Assembly (NCBI GenBank): GCA_017480225.1
Contig: JAFVBB010000005.1
Location: forward strand, 1-64,000
Reading direction: 5' to 3'
DNA length: 64,000 nucleotides
DNA from: Bacteroidales bacterium
GTDB taxonomy: Bacteria > Bacteroidota > Bacteroidia > Bacteroidales > P3
Below the pieces are notes generated by a model that did no database searches, had not been told where the DNA came from, and worked only from the letters and a program-made list of their open reading frames with translations. The translations under genes were made by a program, and so were the position numbers. Positions within the stretch are counted from its first letter, which is position 1, and the number at the start of each line of letters is the position of its first letter. Positions 17,619 to 26,301 of the stretch are shown piece by piece.

Positions 17619-18512
17619 ATGACTAACGACATTCTGATAGCGGTGGCTGTGCTGGGTGCTTTGGGCATCCTGTTCGCCGTTGTGCTCTTCATCGTGGCCC
17701 AGAAGTTCAAGGTGGAAGAGAACCCGCTGATTGACGAGGTGGCCGACGTGCTTCCCGGTGCCAACTGCGGCGGTTGCGGAAAGGCCGGTTGCCGTGCCTT
17801 CGCCGAGGCTTGTGTGCAGCAGGGCAACATGGAGGGTCTGCGCTGCGCTCCCGGTGGCGACGCCGTGGCCGCAAAGGTGGCCGAGCTGCTCGGCTGCGCC
17901 GTGGCGCAGGGCGAGCCCCAGGTGGCTGTGGTGCGTTGCAATCCTTCGTGCAAGGGCGCTTCCCGCCGCTCGAACTACGACGGCCTCCGCTCGTGCGCTT
18001 TCCAGAACACGGTCTATACCGGCGAGAGCGGCTGCCCGTTTGGCTGCCTGGGCTGCGGCGACTGCGTGGCCGCCTGCCAGTTCGACGCCATCAAGATGGA
18101 TCCCGAGACCGGCGTGCCGGTGGTCGACGCCGACCGTTGCACCGCCTGCGGCGCTTGCGCCAAGGCCTGTCCGCGCCGCATCATAGAGCTTCGCAACAAG
18201 GGTCGCAAGGATCGCAGGGTGTTCGTGAGCTGTGTGAACAAGGAGAAAGGCGCTCAGGCCCGTAAGACCTGCGACAACGCCTGCATCGGCTGCGGCAAGT
18301 GCGAGAAGGTGTGCCCGATGGGTGCCATCACCATTGCCGACAACCTGTCGTACATAGACTTCACCAAGTGCATAGCCTGCCGCAAGTGTGTGGTGGAATG
18401 CCCGACCCACGCCATCCACGACGTAGGCTTCCCCGCCCCGGCCAAGAAGCCAGAGGCCGCTCCGGCACCGGCGCCGGCCGCCCCGCAGGCCGCCAAGACA
18501 ACGGCAGAGTGA
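17619..18512 (+). CDS. rnfB: Rnf electron transport complex subunit B (iron-sulfur)
   Basis: This 297-residue subunit passes electrons from reduced ferredoxin into the Rnf ion pump. An N-terminal TM helix (about residues 5-27) is followed by the RnfB-specific 4Fe-4S motif C50-GG-C53-GKAG-C58 ... C76. Ferredoxin-like repeats follow: CPFGCLGCGDCVAAC, CTACGACAKACP, CIGCGKCEKVCP, CIACRKCVVECP. The tail is Ala/Pro-rich. It is first in the operon B-C-D-G-E. All cluster ligands appear intact. Confidence 0.95.
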   Translation: MTNDILIAVAVLGALGILFAVVLFIVAQKFKVEENPLIDEVADVLPGANCGGCGKAGCRAFAEACVQQGNMEGLRCAPGGDAVAAKVAELLGCAVAQGEPQVAVVRCNPSCKGASRRSNYDGLRSCAFQNTVYTGESGCPFGCLGCGDCVAACQFDAIKMDPETGVPVVDADRCTACGACAKACPRRIIELRNKGRKDRRVFVSCVNKEKGAQARKTCDNACIGCGKCEKVCPMGAITIADNLSYIDFTKCIACRKCVVECPTHAIHDVGFPAPAKKPEAAPAPAPAAPQAAKTTAE

Positions 18513-18550
18513 TTAAACAGCATTTCGTCATTCCAACACGCCATTAGCAA

Positions 18551-19879
18551 ATGAAGACTTTTAAGATGGGTGGTGTACACCCCGAAGAGAACAAAATATC
18601 CAACGATGCCGCCATCGAGGTGATGCCTGTGGGCAAGCAGATGGTGGTGCTCATGAACCAGCACCTCGGCGCCCCGGCCACCCCGGTGGTGCAGAAAGGC
18701 GACAAGGTGAAGGTTGGTCAGCTGATTGGCGAGGCACAGGCGTTCATGTGCGCCAATGTGCATTCGCCCGTGAGCGGCACCGTGCTCAAGATTGACACCT
18801 GCAAGGATGCTTTCGGCATCAGCAAGCCTGCGGTGTATATCAACGTAGAGGGCGACGAGTGGCTGGAGACCATCGACCGCACGCCCGACATCAAGCGCGA
18901 GTGCACCCTTGAGCCGAAGGAGATTGTGGCCAAGTTGAAGGAGATGGGCATCGTCGGCCTCGGCGGCGCCACTTTCCCGGCACATATTAAATATAGCATA
19001 CCCGAAGGGAAAAAGGCCGAATACCTCATCATCAACGCTGCCGAGTGCGAGCCTTACCTCACCTCCGACCTGCGCGTCATGCTTGAGCACGCAGAAGAAA
19101 TATGCATCGGCATCAGCATTCTGCGCAAGGCGCTCGGTGTGCCCGCCGCCTATGTGGGCATCGAGAGCAACAAACCGCAGGCCATCAAGGTGATGACCGA
19201 GACGGCAAGCCGTTTTGAGGGCATCGTGATTGAACCCCTCAAGGTGAAGTATCCGCAGGGAGCCGAGAAGCAACTCATCAATGCCATCACCGGGCGCAAG
19301 GTGCCCAGCGGCAAGCTGCCTATCGATGTTGGTTGCGTGGTTTCCAACGTGGGCACTACATTCGCTGTCTACGAGGCCATTCAGAAGAACAAGCCCCTCA
19401 TTGAGAATATCCTCACCGTGACCGGCAAGGAGCTGCCCTCGCAGCACAACTACATTGTGCGCATCGGCACTACCTATAATGAAATTATCGCCCACAGTAT
19501 CGGCCAACTGCCCGAGACCACAGGCAAGGTTATCAGCGGTGGCACCATGATGGGCAAGGCTGTGGCCAACCTCGACGCGCCGACCGTGAAGGGTAACGCC
19601 AGTGTGCTCGTCATTGGTGAGAAAGAGGCGCGCCGCAATCCTGAGACGGCCTGCATCCGCTGCGGCAAGTGCATGAACGCCTGCCCGATGGGCCTTGAGC
19701 CATACCTCTTCTCCGCCCTGGTGAAGAATGGCCGCACTGACGAGAGCCGCCAGCACAATATACTCGACTGCATAGAGTGTGGCTGCTGCTACTTCAGCTG
19801 CCCGGCAAACAAGCCGCTGCTCGACGAGATACGCCTCGGCAAAAACCGCGTCCGCGCAGCCATGGCCGCAAAGAAATAA
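18551..19879 (+). CDS. rnfC: Rnf electron transport complex subunit C
   Basis: This 442-residue peripheral subunit reduces NAD+. It starts with the family's KMGGVHPEENK segment, has an NADH/FMN-binding region with the Gly-rich GLGGATFPAHIKY, and ends with two 4Fe-4S motifs: C368-IR-C371-GK-C374-MNA-C378-P and CIECGCCYFSCP from C407. Complete. It lies 38 bases after rnfB. Confidence 0.95.
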   Translation: MKTFKMGGVHPEENKISNDAAIEVMPVGKQMVVLMNQHLGAPATPVVQKGDKVKVGQLIGEAQAFMCANVHSPVSGTVLKIDTCKDAFGISKPAVYINVEGDEWLETIDRTPDIKRECTLEPKEIVAKLKEMGIVGLGGATFPAHIKYSIPEGKKAEYLIINAAECEPYLTSDLRVMLEHAEEICIGISILRKALGVPAAYVGIESNKPQAIKVMTETASRFEGIVIEPLKVKYPQGAEKQLINAITGRKVPSGKLPIDVGCVVSNVGTTFAVYEAIQKNKPLIENILTVTGKELPSQHNYIVRIGTTYNEIIAHSIGQLPETTGKVISGGTMMGKAVANLDAPTVKGNASVLVIGEKEARRNPETACIRCGKCMNACPMGLEPYLFSALVKNGRTDESRQHNILDCIECGCCYFSCPANKPLLDEIRLGKNRVRAAMAAKK

Positions 19880-19915
19880 CGCAATATTAACTTCAGAAAA
19901 ACATCACATACCAAT

Positions 19916-20914
19916 ATGAATTTACTGAACATATCCGGTTCGCCCCACGTGCACAGCGACGAGTCGACAAAGCGCATCATGTGGCGCGTCAATCTGGCTC
20001 TTGTGCCCGCACTCATTGTCGCTACGCTCTTCTTTGGGGTCAACGCGCTGCTGGTCAGCCTCATCTCGGTGGTGAGCTGCGTTCTCTTCCAGTGGCTCAT
20101 AGAGAAGTTCATCCTTAAAGTGCCCAGCACCATTGGTGACGGCTCGGCTATCGTCACCGGACTGCTGCTGGCTTTCAACGTGCCTGCCTCGTCGAGCATG
20201 TTGTGGATTGTGATTATTGGCGCCCTGGTGGCCATCGCCATTGGCAAGATGTCGTTTGGCGGACTGGGACGCAACCCGTTCAACCCTGCGCTGGTGGGCC
20301 GTGTGTTCCTGCTCATCTCGTTCCCGGTGCAGATGACCACCTGGCCGAAGGCGGCCTCGTGGTTCCCCACCCGTTTCCTCACCGACGCCGACAGTGGCGC
20401 CACTCCTCTCGGCCTGATCAAGGAGGGTGTGAAGAGTGGTCAGTCCATCAAGGATATTATGGCATCTGCCGACATGCCTTCGCTCTGCGACATCTTCCTC
20501 GGCCACATCGGAGGCTCGATGGGTGAGATTTCCGCTCTGGCCATCCTCATTGGCGCCATCTACCTGCTTTGCCGCAAAATCATTAGCTGGCACATCCCGG
20601 TGAGCTTCATCGGCACGGCATTCATCTTCAGCGGTATTCTTTGGCTGATCAGCCCCGACAAGTTCCTCGATCCAGTCACCACTATCCTTACTGGCGGTAT
20701 CATGCTCGGCGCCTGCTTCATGGCGACCGATATGGTTACCTCGCCGATGGCTCGCAGTGGCCAACTTATCTTTGGCTTCGGTTGTGGCTTGCTCACTGTC
20801 ATCATCCGCAACTGGGGTGCCTATCCTGAAGGCGTCAGCTTCGCTATTCTGATTATGAACAGTGTCACCCCGCTGCTCAACCGCTGGTGCAAACCTCGTC
20901 GTTTCGCTTGTTAA
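19916..20914 (+). CDS. rnfD: Rnf electron transport complex subunit D
   Basis: This 332-residue membrane subunit has about nine hydrophobic segments and the RnfD/NqrB flavinylation motif S160-G-A-T163 in DADSGATPLGL, where Thr163 would carry covalent FMN. GGLGRNPFNPALVGRVFLL is the conserved pre-motif region. It lies 36 bases after rnfC. Confidence 0.95.
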   Translation: MNLLNISGSPHVHSDESTKRIMWRVNLALVPALIVATLFFGVNALLVSLISVVSCVLFQWLIEKFILKVPSTIGDGSAIVTGLLLAFNVPASSSMLWIVIIGALVAIAIGKMSFGGLGRNPFNPALVGRVFLLISFPVQMTTWPKAASWFPTRFLTDADSGATPLGLIKEGVKSGQSIKDIMASADMPSLCDIFLGHIGGSMGEISALAILIGAIYLLCRKIISWHIPVSFIGTAFIFSGILWLISPDKFLDPVTTILTGGIMLGACFMATDMVTSPMARSGQLIFGFGCGLLTVIIRNWGAYPEGVSFAILIMNSVTPLLNRWCKPRRFAC

Positions 20915-20935
20915 ATCGTGTAAACTCATTGCATT

Positions 20936-21499
20936 ATGGCAAAGAAAGCTAAATCTACATTACCTAATATGATTGTTTCGCTGACCGTCATAGCGCTGGT
21001 GGCGGCGGCGGCTCTTGCGGCGCTGAACGGTGTCACCAAGGATGCTGTGGCCGCAACCCAGAAGGCAAAGGTTGAGAACGCGGTCAAGGAGGTGCTTCCT
21101 GCATTCGACAGGCTTGATGAGCAAACTATTGACAACCACCTGTGCCGTTTGGCCTACGATGCAGAGGGGCAGTTTGTTGGTGCGGCTATCGAGGCTGGAA
21201 ACGACAAGGGCTTTGGCGGGCACCTGCAGGTTATGGTGGGCTGTAAGGCCGATGGCTCGGTCTGTGGCTACCGTATCCTCGAGACCCACGAGACCCCTGG
21301 CCTCGGCGCAAAGGCCGACCAGTGGTTCCAGCAGGGAGGCAAGGGCGACATCATCGGTCAGACACCATCGCAGGGTGCTTTGGCTGTGAAAAAGGATGGC
21401 GGCAGTGTCGATGCCATCAGCGGTTCGACCATCACCTCTCGCGCTTTCTTGGCAATTATCAACGACGCCTCCGACGTTTTCGGCAAGATTAACCAGTAA
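20936..21499 (+). CDS. rnfG: Rnf electron transport complex subunit G
   Basis: This 187-residue subunit has one N-terminal TM helix (about 10-30), an FMN-binding domain and the flavinylation motif DAISGSTITS near residues 160-168, whose Thr is the candidate FMN attachment site. The motif has Ser where many family members have Ala (SGST rather than SGAT), a conservative change. GYRILETHETPGLGAK is the usual conserved core. It lies 21 bases after rnfD. Confidence 0.94.
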   Translation: MAKKAKSTLPNMIVSLTVIALVAAAALAALNGVTKDAVAATQKAKVENAVKEVLPAFDRLDEQTIDNHLCRLAYDAEGQFVGAAIEAGNDKGFGGHLQVMVGCKADGSVCGYRILETHETPGLGAKADQWFQQGGKGDIIGQTPSQGALAVKKDGGSVDAISGSTITSRAFLAIINDASDVFGKINQ

Positions 21500-21511
21500 A
21501 CCAGCCTGTTT

Positions 21512-22105
21512 ATGAAGACTTCTGATATTATCAAAAACGGACTTATCAAGGAAAACCCGACTTGGGTTCTTGTCTTGGGTATGTGCCCGACGCTGGCCAC
21601 CACCACTTCGGCGGTCAACGGCCTCAGCATGGGTTTGGCCACGACGTTTGTGCTGATGATGTCCAACATTGTGATCTCACTGCTCAAAAGCGTCATCCCC
21701 GACAAGGTGCGCATACCTGCGTTCATCGTCATCATCGCCACTTTCGTCACCATGGTTGAGATGGTTATGAAGGCCTACCTGCCCGGTCTCTACGACAGCC
21801 TTGGCCTGTTCATCTCGCTCATTGTTGTCAACTGCATTGTGCTTGGTCGTGCCGAGGCCTTTGCGTCGAAGAATAATGTTGGTCAGTCGGCTCTCGATGG
21901 GCTCTTTATGGGTCTTGGTTTCACATGGGCTCTCACCCTGCTGGGCATTGTGCGTGAGCTTCTTGGCACGGGCTGCTTCTTCGGACATTCGCTCATCGGT
22001 GGGGCTGACGGAATGTTGATGATGATTCTTCCTCCGGGAGGTTTCCTTGCGCTTGGCCTGCTGATGGCCCTAATTAACTACATCAGGAGCAAAAGCAAAG
22101 CCTAA
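21512..22105 (+). CDS. rnfE: Rnf electron transport complex subunit E
   Basis: This 197-residue membrane subunit has six hydrophobic segments. NPTWVLVLGMCPTLATTT (with the conserved Cys of the RnfA/E pair) and VNCIVLGRAEAFASKN (second conserved Cys) are diagnostic of the RnfE/NqrD branch rather than RnfA. In related operons rnfA directly follows; here the next genes encode exported proteins instead. Confidence 0.93.
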   Translation: MKTSDIIKNGLIKENPTWVLVLGMCPTLATTTSAVNGLSMGLATTFVLMMSNIVISLLKSVIPDKVRIPAFIVIIATFVTMVEMVMKAYLPGLYDSLGLFISLIVVNCIVLGRAEAFASKNNVGQSALDGLFMGLGFTWALTLLGIVRELLGTGCFFGHSLIGGADGMLMMILPPGGFLALGLLMALINYIRSKSKA

Positions 22106-22118
22106 CACGCAAAGCTGT

Positions 22119-22583
22119 ATGAAAAAACTCGGATTGTTGCTGTTCGCTGTTGTCGCGGCATATGGGCTGAAAGCCCAAAGTTGCGACTCGATACTCATGT
22201 CGCGCTTTGGCGGCGACCGGGATTTGATTGCGAGTTATCCGCAAGAAAAAATCGACTTTTACTGTGCTTTCGCGCATTCGGCCTTTTATGTGACAGACAC
22301 CATGCCCGAAAACGCAGTTGTACGCAGCTTGTCCGAGGTGAAAAGACTGTCTGACGGTGTTGCCCTGCCTCTTGATTATGTAGTGGATTTGGAGCATCTT
22401 ATCTACTATGACTATAATTTCGAGGCAATCCAGTCCCAGTACACGCAGTTAAAAGATCCTATATGTTTCCCTACCCCGGCCTCTGACAAGAAGTATCTGA
22501 TCTTGAGGTCGTACCTGGATATGTTGGGGCTCGCAAGCGATTTCGTTGAGAGCGATAGTAGTTATAAAGTAACAATTAAGTAG
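22119..22583 (+). CDS. Exported protein of unknown function
   Basis: This 154-residue protein has a clear signal peptide (MKKLGLLLFAVVAAYGLKAQ, cleavage before or after Gln). The mature part is mixed alpha/beta with no domain I recognise. Its composition is more AT-rich and less codon-biased than the flanking rnf genes, hinting at later acquisition. It lies 13 bases after rnfE and 2 bases before the large T9SS cargo gene, so it is probably co-transcribed with both. It is not RnfA: it has no multiple TM segments. Confidence 0.7.
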   Translation: MKKLGLLLFAVVAAYGLKAQSCDSILMSRFGGDRDLIASYPQEKIDFYCAFAHSAFYVTDTMPENAVVRSLSEVKRLSDGVALPLDYVVDLEHLIYYDYNFEAIQSQYTQLKDPICFPTPASDKKYLILRSYLDMLGLASDFVESDSSYKVTIK

Positions 22584-22585
22584 CA

Positions 22586-25500
22586 ATGAAAAAGTCGCTG
22601 GCTGTTCTGTCGTTCATGGCCGCCATGCTCGCATTTGGAGTGGGGTGGTCGCAGACCATTGTTAGGGTCGATTCAGTGCGTAACGGCACGACCATTAACC
22701 TCGGCGGCAGCGGCGTGGAACTGCACGACGACGACTCGCAGGGAGAGGGTGCGCCAACAGCTGGCTCATACAAGAAAGGCATCGACTACTGGGTCACGTT
22801 GGCCGGTGGTTGCAGTGACCCTCTGCGTATGGTTGTCCGTGTTGACGAGTTACAGGTAAGTTGCCTTGACACGGTGTATATTTACGAGGGCAACGGGACC
22901 GGCGGCCCACTGCTGGCGAAGTTCAACAGTTTCAGTGGTGGTGTTGGTGTGGGCGACCTTATCATGGAGAGCCCGACCAACGCCACGGGCATGATTACAG
23001 TGCGCCTTGTCACCGACGACAGGACAGACTCCACACGAACCAGCCTCTCATGCTACCAGAATTACCCAAATCTCGACAAGGGCTTCAAGTTCAGCGTCTA
23101 TTGCATGAGTCCATGTGAATCGGTGGTGCCGGTTATTGAGGACAAATTCTACCGCACCCGCAATGGTGTGATTTACGACTCGGCCTACATCCACGAGATT
23201 ACCATTATTGACACGTTCTATGTTGTTCCCGACGACCCCACGTCCGGCATAGATTACATCAATGAGAACACCTTCATTGGCGCCAACCTTTGTATAGGTG
23301 ACGGTGTGATTTTCAACGGCCGCGGCGAGTACTCCAACAAGTTCGGCTACTACATGGCGAGCGATGCGACCACCTACTTCCGTTGGGATTTGGGCAACGA
23401 GGGCGACTCGATAGTTGGCTTCGGCGCTACGCAAATCACTTATGAAGACTACCAAAGCACGGGCTGTTTCGATGTGAGGCTTGACCTTGTTGATGAGTTC
23501 GGCTGCCGCAGCACGCAAAACAGCATCATCCGCGTGCGCACCGCCATGAACCCCATCAAGTCAATTTTCACCCTCGACGACATGTGCAACCGCGACTCTA
23601 TGGTGGTGAACATGGGCTACGGTGAGGGCGACGCTGTTCTCACGCTGGCGCGAATACAGAGTGACTCGTCGGTGTCGAAGACCTTCTCTGTGCGAACCTT
23701 CATTCCCGACGGTTGCGGCTGTCCTGCGGGCAACTACTTCGAGGCTCCGGTCACATTCACCGAGTTCCCCAACAGCAAGAAAGTTACCAGCGCGGCCGAC
23801 ATCTGCTCCATTTGTATCAATATGGAGCACTCTTACATGGCCGACATCGCAATAGCCATCGTCTGCCCCGAGGATTCTATCGCCTACCTCAAGTACGGCC
23901 GCTCCACCTCGTGCCCCAGGCCTGACAGGATGCCCGCGAAGCCTTCGGGCTCGGCTGGCAGCGCCGATTGCTATAAGGAGGGCACCGGTATTCGCCTCGG
24001 TGCGTCGTTGACCGGCAATTACGACGTCAACTCCAGTCTGTGCGACTCGCTTGCCAATCCGTATGGCATCGGAATGGACTACTGCTTCAGCCGCGACACC
24101 AACTATACGCTGGTCACCGGCGAAAGGGCTGGTGACGTGTGGGATGCGACCAACCTTCACCCCAACGGAGACTTCAATATCGGCAAGAATGCCAAGATTG
24201 ACCCCACGCCAGTTGTCTTCCCCGCCGTGCCTTCTCCTTTCTATGCTGCGGGTTCAATGCCAAACGCCCTGACCCTTAACATCAAGAGACCCAGCGACCA
24301 CGACAACAGGACTGACTACTACCTGCCTTATGCCACCTTCGACGAGCTGGTGGGCTGCTCGCTTAACGGAGAGTGGAAGATACGTGTGTACGACATGATG
24401 GGCAAGGACAATGGCTGGATATTCAGTTGGACGCTTGACATCTGCAACGTCAGTGCCAATGGCTGCGACTATCAGGTTGACATCGACTCAATCCTCTGGG
24501 TGCCCGACCCCGACCCCATGTACCACGACTACGACCTGGGCCATTATCGCGGCGCGGAGGTGCACGAGAAGACTCCGATTATCAGCCATGTGCTCACGCC
24601 CGACACCGCAGGCACCTTCCCCATCTTGGTGCATATCTACGACGAGTTCGGCTGCCAGTGGGACACCTCGACTGTGATTACCACCCACTGGACTCCGAAG
24701 CCCGACCTCGGCCCCGACACCGCTCTCTGCGGCATTGACCGTATGGTCCTCGACGCCAGCGACGACCATGCTGCCTCGCAGAACTACAGCTATGGTTGGC
24801 TGCCCACCGGTGAGTCAACCCCGACCATCGAGACACGCCAGGATCCAGGCGAGGACATCACCTACGTCGTCGAGGTGCAGAACAAGACCAAGCGCGTCAC
24901 CTGCGTCACGCGCGACACCATCACCGTCGGCACGCGCCAGCAGCCGTTGCCCAACATCATTCCTGATCCCTTCGTATTTGAGGGGTGCGACCCGTTCACC
25001 ATCCACTTCGAGAACAACACCGTGAACGGGGACATACATCGTTGGTACTTTGGCGACGGCGCCACCTCGAGCGAAGCCAGCCCGACGCACACCTACAATG
25101 TCGGCACCTTCGACCTGCGCTACTACGTCTATTCCGGCGATGGATGCGTCGACTCAATCATCAGCCCGCAGTCCATCAGCGTCTTCCCCTCGCCCAAAGC
25201 CTCCTTCTCGTGGGCTCCGACCTATCCCTCGGTGACCGACCCGATGCTCTCGCTCACAAACCTCACCTCGCCAAAGTCGGCCAACACCAACTACTTCTGG
25301 GAGGTGCAGTACAACCTCGATAACCCATTCTCGGTTGAGACAATGACCGAGGAGAGCCCCGTGTTCGACATCACGCAGTATTTCCCCGACAACCCCGCGG
25401 GCAACTATTCCATACGCCTCATCTCGCGCTCGGACAACCTCGCTCCGTCGGGCAACATGATTTACTGCGCCGACACCTCGGAGAACACCATCCTTGTTGT

Positions 25501-25783
25501 CAACGACTTCCTGCAATTCCCCAACGTGGTGACCCCCAATGGCGACGGCGTCAACGACCGCTTCGAGGTGAAGAACCTCATTGAGGGCTTGGCCTACCCG
25601 ACCAACTCGCTGACAATCTACAACCGCTGGGGCGCAAAGATCTACCATCGCGAGAATCTGTCAAACCCGGAGGACTACTGGGATCCCTCCGGACTGCCTA
25701 CAGGCACCTATTTCTTCCACTTCACCGGTCGGGGCTACAATGGCACCGTAGAGCGAAATGGAGCAATAGAGGTTATTTATTAG
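22586..25783 (+). CDS. Large T9SS type B (CHU_C) cargo protein with P-domain-like and PKD modules
   Basis: This 1065-residue secreted protein has a signal peptide (MKKSLAVLSFMAAMLAFGVGWSQ). The middle contains a proprotein-convertase P-domain-like module (SICINMEHSYMADIAIAIVCPEDS ... LNGEWKIRVYDMMGKDNGWIFSWTLDIC). A PKD domain follows (RWYFGDGATSSEASPTHTY) and Ig-like beta segments. The last about 90 residues (FPNVVTPNGDGVNDRF ... IYNRWGAKIYH ... GTYFFHFTGRGYNG) form the gliding-motility-associated type B sorting domain used by the type IX secretion system. No protease triad is visible, so it is more likely an adhesin or matrix protein. Last gene before the terminator at 25813. Confidence 0.88.
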   Translation: MKKSLAVLSFMAAMLAFGVGWSQTIVRVDSVRNGTTINLGGSGVELHDDDSQGEGAPTAGSYKKGIDYWVTLAGGCSDPLRMVVRVDELQVSCLDTVYIYEGNGTGGPLLAKFNSFSGGVGVGDLIMESPTNATGMITVRLVTDDRTDSTRTSLSCYQNYPNLDKGFKFSVYCMSPCESVVPVIEDKFYRTRNGVIYDSAYIHEITIIDTFYVVPDDPTSGIDYINENTFIGANLCIGDGVIFNGRGEYSNKFGYYMASDATTYFRWDLGNEGDSIVGFGATQITYEDYQSTGCFDVRLDLVDEFGCRSTQNSIIRVRTAMNPIKSIFTLDDMCNRDSMVVNMGYGEGDAVLTLARIQSDSSVSKTFSVRTFIPDGCGCPAGNYFEAPVTFTEFPNSKKVTSAADICSICINMEHSYMADIAIAIVCPEDSIAYLKYGRSTSCPRPDRMPAKPSGSAGSADCYKEGTGIRLGASLTGNYDVNSSLCDSLANPYGIGMDYCFSRDTNYTLVTGERAGDVWDATNLHPNGDFNIGKNAKIDPTPVVFPAVPSPFYAAGSMPNALTLNIKRPSDHDNRTDYYLPYATFDELVGCSLNGEWKIRVYDMMGKDNGWIFSWTLDICNVSANGCDYQVDIDSILWVPDPDPMYHDYDLGHYRGAEVHEKTPIISHVLTPDTAGTFPILVHIYDEFGCQWDTSTVITTHWTPKPDLGPDTALCGIDRMVLDASDDHAASQNYSYGWLPTGESTPTIETRQDPGEDITYVVEVQNKTKRVTCVTRDTITVGTRQQPLPNIIPDPFVFEGCDPFTIHFENNTVNGDIHRWYFGDGATSSEASPTHTYNVGTFDLRYYVYSGDGCVDSIISPQSISVFPSPKASFSWAPTYPSVTDPMLSLTNLTSPKSANTNYFWEVQYNLDNPFSVETMTEESPVFDITQYFPDNPAGNYSIRLISRSDNLAPSGNMIYCADTSENTILVVNDFLQFPNVVTPNGDGVNDRFEVKNLIEGLAYPTNSLTIYNRWGAKIYHRENLSNPEDYWDPSGLPTGTYFFHFTGRGYNGTVERNGAIEVIY

Positions 25784-25812
25784 ATTAGCAAAGCTTTTCA
25801 TGATTGTGTTTT

Positions 25813-25838
25813 CCTCCCCTTTTCGGGGAGGTTTTTTT
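25813..25838 (+). terminator. Rho-independent terminator ending the rnf-cargo operon
   Basis: CCTCCCC / GGGGAGG stem with a TTTTC loop, followed by seven T. It is the first strong terminator after the rnf promoter. Confidence 0.9.
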
Positions 25839-25958
25839 CATGTATTGGAAATGGTGGAACAAGTGTTGCTTTGTGTCTATTATTCTTCTGATTTACAGTG
25901 TACTACGGAGTGGTTATTCTCGTAATGTACTGTAATACAAGCCAAAAGGATTTCAGGG

Positions 25959-26072
25959 CAATGTCAACACCGTCTGTTCTTCGATTGTTCTCCGATTGTT
26001 CTTCGATTTAATATCGAAGAACAATCGAAGAACAATCGGAGAACAATCGAAGAACAGACGGTGTTGATATGG
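25959..26072. repeat. Hairpin element, copy 3 (left arm short by one 11-bp module)
   Basis: The core 25969-26062 has left modules TTCTTCGATTG, TTCTCCGATTG and the partial, the loop TTAAT, and the full four-module right arm ending CAGACGGT. The left arm lacks exactly one 11-bp module. Both flanks match the conserved type (ATGTCAAC left; GTTGATATGG right). It lies in the 518-base gap 25784-26301, between the T9SS cargo gene and dnaG. The rest of that gap is AT-rich with the terminator at its left and the dnaG promoter at its right. Confidence 0.95.
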
Positions 26073-26281
26073 GGTGAGCAGTGCGGAATATGCTTTTTGG
26101 AGGGTGCTGTCGCCGGGACTTTGCCGGAGGCGGTGCCGCCGCGTGTCGGCAGAGGGTGCGATTGCGGGTGCATTGTGTAATGGTTTGACAGGCCGATGGT
26201 TTAATCTGCCGTGACGCAAGTTCGCGCCGGTGCCCGACGCTTTTATTTCGATATGGGGGTGCCCATGTCGGAAAAAATTAG

Positions 26282-26289
26282 TAAATTTG
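26282..26289 (+). promoter_or_regulatory. -7 element (TAAATTTG) for the dnaG operon
   Basis: The box ends 12 bases before the dnaG ATG at 26302, so initiation about 6-7 bases downstream would leave a leader of under 10 bases. The -33 element is not evident. Confidence 0.6.
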
Positions 26290-26301
26290 CACTCTCATTC
26301 T

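Noticed and set aside
22119-22583. Possibility that this is rnfA
   Set aside because: The protein has a signal peptide and only one hydrophobic segment, unlike the six-TM RnfA.
25953-26219. Small ORFs across the hairpin elements (also at 7113, 17281, 31561, 44071, 54147)
   Set aside because: The translated peptides (RLFFDCSPIVLRLFFD type) are direct readings of the 11-bp modules in various frames; no start context or conservation suggests translation.
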